The notes under the pieces: generated by a model
Databases searched by the model: none
What the model saw: the letters and a program-made list of their open reading frames with translations, nothing else
What the model was told of the DNA's origin: nothing
Translations under genes and position numbers: made by a program
Origin: JAPOXR01 sp965219635
GTDB lineage: Bacteria; Pseudomonadota; Alphaproteobacteria; Rhodobacterales; Rhodobacteraceae
Reading direction: 5' to 3'
NCBI GenBank assembly: GCA_965219635.1
Contig: OZ244783.1
Span: forward strand, 372,001 to 436,000
DNA length: 64,000 bases
Part shown: positions 33,655 through 41,016 of the stretch, piece by piece
Position numbering within the stretch: position 1 is the first letter of the stretch
Layout: each line of letters opens with the position of its first letter

Positions 33655-33903
33655 GTCTTGTCCTCTCCTTGCCCAATCCGTCAGAGTTTACATTCCGCCA
33701 TTGCGATCCGGCCGCAGGCAATTGGCTGGAACCAACAGGCTACCGCTGAAGGCTACGGGGTCCGCTTCGGTTATGCGTCCGCCGTATCGGTTCGGTGCGC
33801 GCACTGCAAGATCAGCGAGCCTCCGTTCTGCTGACGATTGACAGATTGTGGTCCGGGTGTTTTCCACTCCGGGACCTGAACCGAAGCAAGGGTGAACGAC
33901 AAT

Positions 33904-35157
33904 ATGCCTCATCCCGACCTCGTAGCCCACCGTGAGCAGACACGAAAAGATGTGGTTCGCCTTGCGCCGGGCATCTGGACAGCTGTTGGATTTGCTGCAG
34001 CCAACATACACATGATCGAGGGAACCAACACGGCTACCATCATCGATACGTCGGAATCGACGGGCGCAGCCACGAACGTCCTGGCCGAATTCCGCAAGTT
34101 GACCGCAAAGCCAGTGGGCCGCATCATCTATACGCATTCCCACCGGGATCATGTTTCGGGAGCGTCTGTTTTTGCTGAAACTGCCGTTCCCATTCTGGCA
34201 AGCAGCCTGTTCAAATCCGATCTGATTGATGTCGATGAGGAGCAGATTGCGCCCAACCAGGCATTAAGGCGGCGGACGCAAGCTCAGTTCGGTATCGGCC
34301 TGACAAACGAGGAGCGGATCAGTCTCGGGTGCGGGCCTGGCGATCGGCCCATGCAAGGGCTTGGAGAGGGATACCTGCCACCAACCGGCTTCATCAGCGA
34401 GAATACAGAACTCGATCTGGACGGCGTTCAGGCCGAATTACTGATCGCGCCTGGCGAGACTCCCGATCATCTGGTGGTCTGGTTGCCGGATAAGCGCATA
34501 CTCTTTTGTGGTGACAACTGGTACCACGCGTTCCCCAATCTCTACGCCATACGGGGCACCCCTTACCGGGATTTTGCCGCATGGGCCGGCAGTCTTGCTC
34601 AACTTGAAGCCCTGGAACCGGAAGTTCTGGCGCCCGGCCACACACGCCCGGTTTTCGGAAGCACTCAGGTTCAGGAGGTCCTGTCAACGACGCGCGACGC
34701 TATTCTGCACGTCATGTCCGAGACCTCCCGGGCCATGGACGCCGGCATGCCGTTGGACGACATCGCCGCGTCAGTTGCTTTGCCCGAGCACCTTGCCTCC
34801 AGACCCTGGTTGAAAGAGTTCTATGGCCGGTTGTCCTGGGCGGCGAGGGCGTTCGCGACTGGGACCCTTGGTTGGTATGACGGCAATCCGACACACCTTG
34901 GATCCCTGTCAACCGTTGAGCGGGCGGAGCACATGGCAGAACTTGCAGGAGGTCAGGACGCGCTGATGCGGGCGGCTAAGTCGACAACCGACCTGCAATG
35001 GCGGCTCGAACTCTGCGATCATTTGCTGGCGCTCGGGATGCCGGTTGAGGAACTCAAGGCGGCAGCGCTGGTTGAGCTGGCGGAATCGGAAATCAATGCA
35101 ACGGCGCGCAACAGCTTTCTTTGGGAAGCCAAGCGGTTACGCGCGGCCGCAAGGTAG
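33904..35157 (+). CDS. Metallo-beta-lactamase-fold hydrolase, alkylsulfatase-like
   Basis: 417 residues from ATG 33904 (AAGGGTG nine bases upstream; an in-frame GTG lies 12 bases earlier). The zinc-binding motif H78-S-H80-R-D82-H83 (THSHRDHVSG) is followed by further ligands (GETPDHLVVW; LFCGDNWYH; APGHTRPVFG). The C-terminal 150 residues carry the dimerisation-type helices of SdsA/BDS1 alkylsulfatases (WYDGNPTHLGSLS; AERAEHMAELAGG). Such enzymes cleave alkyl sulfate esters. It lacks a clear signal peptide, whereas SdsA is secreted, so the location and substrate may differ. Confidence 0.85.
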   Translation: MPHPDLVAHREQTRKDVVRLAPGIWTAVGFAAANIHMIEGTNTATIIDTSESTGAATNVLAEFRKLTAKPVGRIIYTHSHRDHVSGASVFAETAVPILASSLFKSDLIDVDEEQIAPNQALRRRTQAQFGIGLTNEERISLGCGPGDRPMQGLGEGYLPPTGFISENTELDLDGVQAELLIAPGETPDHLVVWLPDKRILFCGDNWYHAFPNLYAIRGTPYRDFAAWAGSLAQLEALEPEVLAPGHTRPVFGSTQVQEVLSTTRDAILHVMSETSRAMDAGMPLDDIAASVALPEHLASRPWLKEFYGRLSWAARAFATGTLGWYDGNPTHLGSLSTVERAEHMAELAGGQDALMRAAKSTTDLQWRLELCDHLLALGMPVEELKAAALVELAESEINATARNSFLWEAKRLRAAAR

Positions 35158-35291
35158 CATGCCGTGGCCGGGTTGCTGCAATCATGTGGCTGTCCTGATT
35201 GCTCGGGCTTCCAGCTATCCGGGATCAGTCAACCGCTCTTCAGAGCTGCTCGACCGACAGAAGAGAAACCAGTCCTTGCGGGCGGGGTGCG

Positions 35292-35978
35292 CTATTCCCG
35301 GTCCTGGCCTCTGCCCTGCAGCCGACGCAACAGGCTGTGAAACACGCCTCTCGCAGGCTCCGGGCCGTCTTCAACCGCTGGAAGCTTCTCTTGCGAAGGT
35401 CCGGAGGCCGTCGCCTGGCGCTTCCTGCCGAGGCAGTTCTGGAATGCACTCGCACCATCAACCACCAGGACCGGCGCACATGCTTCGATCGCATCCAGCA
35501 ATTCCGCCAACCACTCACTGTCCGACTTGTAGAAGTCGGAGAGTACATACTGGCTAACGACATGCTTCTGGCCAGGATGGCCAATCCCCAACCGGACTCT
35601 GCAAAAGTCCGGTCCTATATGCTGATGGATTGACCTGAGCCCGTTATGACCCGCGTGTCCTCCCCCGGTCTTTGAGCGGATCTTGCCTGGCGCAAGGTCG
35701 AGTTCGTCGTGGAACACGAACAGGTCCGCAGGCGTCAGCTTCAAGTAACGCATGGCCTCACCGACGGACTGTCCCGAATTGTTCATCCAGGTCTGCGGTT
35801 TCAGTAGGATCACGCGTTCGCCATCCAGCCGTCCTTCTGCAACAAGCCCCTGATGGCGGCTTCGCCAATTGTCCATTCCATTGGCGCTGGCGATACGGTC
35901 CACGACCAGAAAGCCGATATTGTGCCGGTTACGCTCGTGCTTGCGTCCGGGATTGCCGAGCCCCACCAGTAGCTTCAT
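35292..35978 (-). CDS. pth: Peptidyl-tRNA hydrolase
   Basis: 228 residues. It opens MKLLVGLGNPGRKHERNRHNIGF with catalytic H19/H20 region in RHNIGF, then QTWMNNSGQSV, FHDELDLAPGKIRSK in part, and GGHAGHNGLRSI with the substrate-binding residues. The C-terminal 40 residues are extended and proline/glutamate-rich, as in other alphaproteobacterial Pth proteins. It releases tRNA from stalled peptidyl-tRNA. It is downstream of rplY in the same direction, a conserved pairing, though 452 bases separate them here. Confidence 0.93.
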   Translation of the reverse strand: MKLLVGLGNPGRKHERNRHNIGFLVVDRIASANGMDNWRSRHQGLVAEGRLDGERVILLKPQTWMNNSGQSVGEAMRYLKLTPADLFVFHDELDLAPGKIRSKTGGGHAGHNGLRSIHQHIGPDFCRVRLGIGHPGQKHVVSQYVLSDFYKSDSEWLAELLDAIEACAPVLVVDGASAFQNCLGRKRQATASGPSQEKLPAVEDGPEPARGVFHSLLRRLQGRGQDRE

Positions 35979-36430
35979 CTCGCAGTGCTGCCTTCCTCCG
36001 ATTCCATCGGTCTTTCTGATCGCAAGGTGCTCTATGGAAAACCAGGTAACGCAATTGCTTGCCCCCAGCCTGCTCCAATCCGCAAGAAACTGGCTGCGCC
36101 ATCAATTCAAAAAGGTGCCTCAGCTGCATTGCGCTTGCAATGGAATGGCAATCGGCTTGGGGGCACCCCCTGATCTCCCCTCAAAAGCGCGGTGGCTGCC
36201 TGGATTCAACCTGATGCCATTGCCGCGGGTCAGCAAAACTGCCCCGGGGTGAATTACCCGGTCTAAAGACGTCGCGGGGTCCGGATCGGCGGCGTTTGCA
36301 ACCGCCGGGCCATCCAGAAAGGACATTGAGGCCAGCCATCGCAGCCGGCTGCCGGTAACGCCGGCACATCCATTGCGATCCTCAAAATACCGGATCAGGC
36401 GGCCGGGCCATTTGGCAAGGCCAGGCGCGA
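35979..36430 (-). other. Long spacer between rplY and pth
   Basis: No supported gene on either strand; the open frames are low-quality. One small hairpin (CGGCGG/CCGCCG, 36287-36307) could help end rplY transcription. In relatives these two genes are usually much closer. Confidence 0.4.
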
Positions 36431-37090
36431 TCAGGTCTCTTCTTCTACTTCCTCTGTCTCTACCGCTTCGAACTCATCAACCTCTTCAGCTTCTTCCTCC
36501 TCGTCAGCTGAACGCAGGCCGGATGGGGCCGAGATATTGGCAATCACAAAGTCGCGGTCTGCAATGCGCGGGCGGACACCGTCAGGCAGAGACACCTTCG
36601 AAATTGTGATGACATCTCCAACATCCAGCCCTGACACATCTGCGATGATCGAGTCTGGGATATTGCTTGCGGACACCAGCAACTCCACTTCGCCTCGGAC
36701 TACGGTAAGCACACCTCCGCGTTTCAGTCCTGGTGACTCCTCCTCATTGATGAAGGTGACAGGTATGAAGAGATTGACCTTGCTTGTCTGTTTCAAGCGA
36801 AGGAAGTCCACATGGGTCGGAAAGTCCTTCACGACATCGCGCTGGACAGACCTGCAGATGACGCGCACATCTTTCTTGCCTTCAACCTTCAGATTGAACA
36901 GCGTTGACATGAACCGGCCGGCGCGTAACCGCCGGTAAAGATCATTCAGCCTGATATTGATGGGCTGCGGATTCTGGCCACCGCCGTACACGATCCCTGG
37001 TACCATGCCGTTCCTTCTCGCCTGCCGGGCGGCCCCCTTGCCTGTCCCCGAACGCGTCTCGGCATGCAGTTCTGGTATTTCTCCAGCCAT
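36431..37090 (-). CDS. rplY: 50S ribosomal protein L25 (general stress protein Ctc)
   Basis: 219 residues from ATG 37090, which has AGGAGA with good spacing; longer in-frame starts upstream do not resemble L25. It reads MAGEIPELHAETRSGTGKGAARQ at the N-terminus (in parts), has the KDFPTHVDFLRL 5S-rRNA-binding segment, the VEVPVTF-like NLFIPVTFINEE strand, and a long acidic tail (DEEEEAEEVDEFEAVETEE) typical of the long Ctc form. It binds 5S rRNA in the large ribosomal subunit. Confidence 0.9.
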   Translation of the reverse strand: MAGEIPELHAETRSGTGKGAARQARRNGMVPGIVYGGGQNPQPINIRLNDLYRRLRAGRFMSTLFNLKVEGKKDVRVICRSVQRDVVKDFPTHVDFLRLKQTSKVNLFIPVTFINEEESPGLKRGGVLTVVRGEVELLVSASNIPDSIIADVSGLDVGDVITISKVSLPDGVRPRIADRDFVIANISAPSGLRSADEEEEAEEVDEFEAVETEEVEEET

Positions 37091-37223
37091 TTGCATTCTC
37101 CTGTTATTCATCCGAGCAGCCTCCAAGGGTGTCTGCTCGCCGGAAACGGTGCCAATAGGCGAAACTGCCGCACCATTCCAATAGTTTTTTGTCCTGACAG
37201 CGTTCGTCAACGAAGAATGGAAG

Positions 37224-38387
37224 TCAGCTCCAGCGTTCCTCGAAGTCGCGTGGCAGCAGCAGGTTATGCCTGCCAAGATTGCTCACATCGCGTTCGCCGC
37301 ACAGGGCCATGGAAACGTCCAGCTCCTTGTGGATGATCTCCAGGGCCGAATGCACGCCGTCTTCACCCATTGCCCCCAACCCATATACGAATGCACGGCC
37401 GATATGGGTTCCCCTTGCGCCGAGCGCCAAGGCTTTCAACACGTCCTGTCCCGAACGGATGCCTGAATCGAAATGAACCTCAACCTGATCTCCGACCGAG
37501 TTCGCAATTGATGGCAGCGCCCGGATTGACGCCAATGCACCATCCAGCTGCCTTCCTCCGTGGTTGGAGACGATTATGGCGTCGGCTCCTGCATCAACCG
37601 ATTTGCGGGCGTCCTCTTCGTCCATGATGCCCTTGAGAATAAAGGTGCCGTTCCACATGTCGCGAATGCGCATGACCTTGTCCCAGTCAAGTGTCGGGTC
37701 GAACTGGTGGGAAGTCCAGTGCATCAGCGAACTGGTGTCGGTAACGCCCTTGGCATGGCCGATCACATTGCCGAACTGCCGGCGCCGGGTTCCGAGCATG
37801 GCCAAGCACCAGCGGGGCTTGGTCGCCAGATCGATCATGTTCGCAAGCGCGAGGTGAGGTGAAGTGGTCAGGCGGTTCTTCAGGTCCTTGTGACGCTGCC
37901 CGAGTATTTGAAGGTCGAGCGTGAGGACAAGGGCAGTGCACCCGGCAGTCTTGGCGCGTTCGATGATGTTCTCGACGAACTCCCAGTCATTCATCACATA
38001 CAGCTGAAACCAGAAGCCGGGGGCGCCATGTTTTGCAACATCCTCAATCGAACAGATCGACATGGTGGAAAGCGTGAATGGAACACCGAACTTGGCCGCT
38101 GCGCGGGAGGCCTTGATTTCACCATCGGCAGACTGCATTCCCAGAAGGCCGACCGGGGCCAGAGCCACGGGCATACTGACATTCTGCCCTGCCATTGTGG
38201 AAGCCGTCCGGCGGTTTGACATGTCGACGGCTACCCTTTGGCGCAGCCTGATTTCCGCAAAGTCCTCGCTGTTTGCCCTGAAGGTCTGTTCTGTCCAACT
38301 GCCGGACTCCGCATAATCGTAGAACATGCGGGGTGCGCGCCGCTTGTGCAGCCTCCTCAGATCCTCAATGCAGGTGATTATCGCCAT
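37224..38387 (-). CDS. lldD: FMN-dependent alpha-hydroxy-acid (L-lactate) dehydrogenase
   Basis: 387 residues, the usual LldD length. The TIM-barrel FMN enzyme family signatures are present: PVALAPVGLLGMQSADGEI, the FMN-binding KGIMDEEDA segment, SNHGGRQLDGALA with catalytic His, and the GIRSGQDVLKALALGARGTHIGRAF phosphate-binding end (in parts). It oxidises L-lactate or a related 2-hydroxy acid and passes electrons to the quinone pool. It follows trpA by 75 bases on the same strand. Its substrate among 2-hydroxy acids is not certain. Confidence 0.88.
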   Translation of the reverse strand: MAIITCIEDLRRLHKRRAPRMFYDYAESGSWTEQTFRANSEDFAEIRLRQRVAVDMSNRRTASTMAGQNVSMPVALAPVGLLGMQSADGEIKASRAAAKFGVPFTLSTMSICSIEDVAKHGAPGFWFQLYVMNDWEFVENIIERAKTAGCTALVLTLDLQILGQRHKDLKNRLTTSPHLALANMIDLATKPRWCLAMLGTRRRQFGNVIGHAKGVTDTSSLMHWTSHQFDPTLDWDKVMRIRDMWNGTFILKGIMDEEDARKSVDAGADAIIVSNHGGRQLDGALASIRALPSIANSVGDQVEVHFDSGIRSGQDVLKALALGARGTHIGRAFVYGLGAMGEDGVHSALEIIHKELDVSMALCGERDVSNLGRHNLLLPRDFEERWS

Positions 38388-38462
38388 GATTTATGACCCC
38401 GATTTGGCTGTTGCAGCATTGCAGCGTCTTTCGCAGGAAGCTCGGCCAGCAATCCGGCCAAG

Positions 38463-39254
38463 TCAGGCTTTGTGAGCACCGGCTGCAAGCCGGCCTGCGA
38501 AAGCAAGGACCTCTTCCACGGGCCTCCCTTGTTCCACGAGCTGGACTATTGAAGATCCGACGACTGCTCCGTCGGCGATTTCCGCAATTTCTTGGGCAGC
38601 GTCGGGAGTCTTGATGCCAAAACCGACGCAAACCGGAAGATCCGTGAAGGACTTTATTCTGGCGACATCCGGAGCGATCTCGCCTGCATTGGCAGCGGCG
38701 GCGCCAGTGATGCCAGTGATTGATACGTAGTAGACAAACCCGCTCGTGTTCTGGAGGACCGCAGGCAACCGTTTCTCGTCGGTTGTCGGCGTCGCAAGCC
38801 TGATGAAATTCAGTCCGGCGTCCTTTGCGGGGATGCAGAGTTCCTCATCCTCCTCCGGTGGCAGGTCCACCACAATCAGGCCGTCCACACCAGCCTCGAC
38901 AGCCTCCGCTACAAAGCGGCTGCTTCCGCGATTGTGGATCGGGTTGAAGTAGCCCATCAAGACAAGCGGCGTGGAATTGTCCTTGCGCCGGAATTCCCGC
39001 ACGAGTTGGAGTGTTTTTTCGAGCGTTTGCCCGCCTGCCAGTGCTCGCTGGCCTGCCAGCTGGATTGTGGGGCCATCCGCCATCGGGTCAGTAAAGGGGA
39101 TGCCGAGTTCAACCACATCGGCTCCGGCCCCTGGCAGTCCTTCAAGTATCCGCAACGATGTCTCGAAGTCCGGGTCGCCGCCCATGACGTATGCGACGAA
39201 CGCCTTCCTCCCCGACTGTCGCAGTTCAGTGAATTTGCGGTCGATTCTGGTCAT
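38463..39254 (-). CDS. trpA: Tryptophan synthase alpha subunit
   Basis: 263 residues from ATG 39254; longer upstream frames are not TrpA-like. Catalytic E and D lie in VELGIPFTDPMADGP and the loop YFNPIHNRGS; other markers are VDLPPEEDEEL, FVYYVSITGITGA and VCVGFGIKTPDAAQEIA. It cleaves indole-3-glycerol phosphate to indole for TrpB. In alphaproteobacteria trpF-trpB-trpA are normally adjacent; here no trpB or trpF is next to it in the window, so trpA is isolated between a VOC gene and lldD. Confidence 0.93.
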   Translation of the reverse strand: MTRIDRKFTELRQSGRKAFVAYVMGGDPDFETSLRILEGLPGAGADVVELGIPFTDPMADGPTIQLAGQRALAGGQTLEKTLQLVREFRRKDNSTPLVLMGYFNPIHNRGSSRFVAEAVEAGVDGLIVVDLPPEEDEELCIPAKDAGLNFIRLATPTTDEKRLPAVLQNTSGFVYYVSITGITGAAAANAGEIAPDVARIKSFTDLPVCVGFGIKTPDAAQEIAEIADGAVVGSSIVQLVEQGRPVEEVLAFAGRLAAGAHKA

Positions 39255-39285
39255 CCGTCGGCTCCGGCAAGGATGGACTTGCGGG

Positions 39286-39708
39286 TCATTCCGGCTGTTC
39301 GGGCAACGCGTCGCAATTGACCAGCCAGGAAATCCCGAAGCGGTCCAAGACAGCGCCAAACCCGGCTGACCAGAAGGTCGCCTCGAACGGCATTGTGATC
39401 TGGCCGCCTTCGGCCAGGCCGTCAAAGACCCTTCTGGCTTCTTCAACTGTCGGGAAACCAGCCTGAACCGAGATTCCGGCATATTCGATCGGCTTGTCCT
39501 CAAAATTGTCGGAAACCATGAGCACATCCGAGCCGACCTGAAGCTGCGCATGCATGATCCTGTCGCCGAACTCTGCCGGCATGTCCTCGCTGGCAGGCGC
39601 GTCGGAGAATTTTTGCATCATGATGATCTCGCCACCGAAGATCTCCTGATAGCGCTTGATCGCCTCTTCGCAGTTGCCGTTGAAGGTGATGTAAGAGTTG
39701 AAGATCAT
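39286..39708 (-). CDS. VOC (PhnB/3-demethylubiquinone methyltransferase-like) domain protein
   Basis: 140 residues from ATG 39708, with AAAGGAGG upstream. It is a glyoxalase-fold protein of the PhnB group: FNSYITFNGNCEEAIKRYQEIFGGE, then FGDRIMHAQLQVGSDVLMVSDNF, then MPFEATFWSAGFGAVLDRFGISWLVN (in parts). The group includes metal-free proteins of unknown role, so no reaction is assigned. It is upstream of trpA on the same strand by 31 bases and divergent from ychF. Confidence 0.85.
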   Translation of the reverse strand: MIFNSYITFNGNCEEAIKRYQEIFGGEIIMMQKFSDAPASEDMPAEFGDRIMHAQLQVGSDVLMVSDNFEDKPIEYAGISVQAGFPTVEEARRVFDGLAEGGQITMPFEATFWSAGFGAVLDRFGISWLVNCDALPEQPE

Positions 39709-39846
39709 GGTGCAGGTTTCCTCCTTTGGATATTCGGCATGCTTTGCCGGAATTCCCGGCGCGGCGCAATATTGGAATGCCGGCCATTTTGGTTCATGGA
39801 GCGCGCTAGCCGCCGGGTTTGGCGGTATTGAATGCGGAGCCATGCA

Positions 39847-40944
39847 ATGGGATTCAAGACCGGGATCGTCGGCCTGCCGAATGTCGGAAAGTCCACTCTG
39901 TTCAATGCTCTGACCTCATCAGAGGCCGCCAGAGCGGCAAACTTCCCATTTTGCACGATTGATGCCAACGAGGGCGAAGTGACGGTGCCCGATCCCCGAT
40001 TGAACGAGATTGCGCGCATCGCCGGCTCTCCAAGAGTTGCACCGGCCAAAATGAGGTTCGTCGATATTGCCGGACTGGTGAGGGGGGCATCGAAGGGAGA
40101 GGGGCTCGGCAACCAGTTTCTGGGGAACATTCGCGAGGTGGACGCCATTGTCCATGTCGTCCGGTGTTTCAGTGACGATGATGTCGTGCATGTGAGTGGA
40201 GGCCTAGACCCGCTTGGCGACATCGAAACTGTCGAAACCGAACTGATGCTGGCGGATCTCGAGTCTATTGAACGGCGATTGTACAGACTGTCGAGGAAGG
40301 TGAAGGGAGGTGACAAGGAAGCCGTAGAACATGACGCCTTGCTTCGCCAGGCGCGTGAGAAGCTGGAGCGTGGCGAGCCCGCGAGCACTGTTATGGTAAC
40401 TGCGGCGCAGGCCCCGTTATGGAAACATATCCGTCTGATTACGGCGAAACCGGTTCTCTACATTTGCAACGTCGACGAGGACTACGCGGCAACCGGGAAT
40501 GAACTTTCTGCGCTGGTAGAGCAGCACGCGGAAAGGCATGGGGCAGGGCATGTCATTTGTTCCGCCTCGCTTGAGGCTCAGATTGCCCAGTTTGATGCAA
40601 CGGAAGCTGGCGAACTGCTTTCCGAGTTTGGGCTTGAGGAAGCCGGACTGACGAGGGTGATACGGGCCGGTTACGAACTTCTCGGACTGTTGACGTTCTT
40701 TTCTGCCGGGCCGAAGGAAGCGCATGCATGGACAATTCAGCGCGGTACCAGGGCCATTGATGCCGCTGGCTCCATACATGGAGACTTCAAACGCGGCTTT
40801 ATCCGCGCCGAAACCGTTTCATTCGAGGAATTCGTCAGGCATGGTGGCGAGGCTGGCGCCCGCGATGCGGGCAAGTTGCGCTCCGAAGGACGGGATTACG
40901 TCGTCAAGGATGGTGACGTCCTGCACATCCTCTTCAACGTGTAG
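39847..40944 (+). CDS. ychF: Redox-regulated ATPase/GTPase YchF (Obg family)
   Basis: 365 residues from ATG 39847. P-loop GLPNVGKST at residues 8-16, the switch G2 region ANFPFCTID, G3 DIAGLVRGAS, and the NVDE (G4 variant NxxE, giving ATP preference) in LYICNVDED. The C-terminal TGS-like domain ends YVVKDGDVLHILFNV. YchF binds ribosomes and acts in stress responses. It is transcribed away from trpA/VOC and converges with ileS. Confidence 0.95.
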   Translation: MGFKTGIVGLPNVGKSTLFNALTSSEAARAANFPFCTIDANEGEVTVPDPRLNEIARIAGSPRVAPAKMRFVDIAGLVRGASKGEGLGNQFLGNIREVDAIVHVVRCFSDDDVVHVSGGLDPLGDIETVETELMLADLESIERRLYRLSRKVKGGDKEAVEHDALLRQAREKLERGEPASTVMVTAAQAPLWKHIRLITAKPVLYICNVDEDYAATGNELSALVEQHAERHGAGHVICSASLEAQIAQFDATEAGELLSEFGLEEAGLTRVIRAGYELLGLLTFFSAGPKEAHAWTIQRGTRAIDAAGSIHGDFKRGFIRAETVSFEEFVRHGGEAGARDAGKLRSEGRDYVVKDGDVLHILFNV

Positions 40945-40980
40945 CAGAGTAGACACGCACGGCCTGCAACTATCCGGTAT

Positions 40981-40996
40981 GGCGGCTGTTTCCGCC
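40981..40996. terminator. Weak hairpin between convergent ychF and ileS
   Basis: GGCGG/CCGCC with a 6-base loop in the 72-base gap between the two stop codons. Position fits a shared terminator; the stem is short and has no T-run. Confidence 0.3.
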
Positions 40997-41016
40997 CGCG
41001 TAGAAGGATGGGCAAG

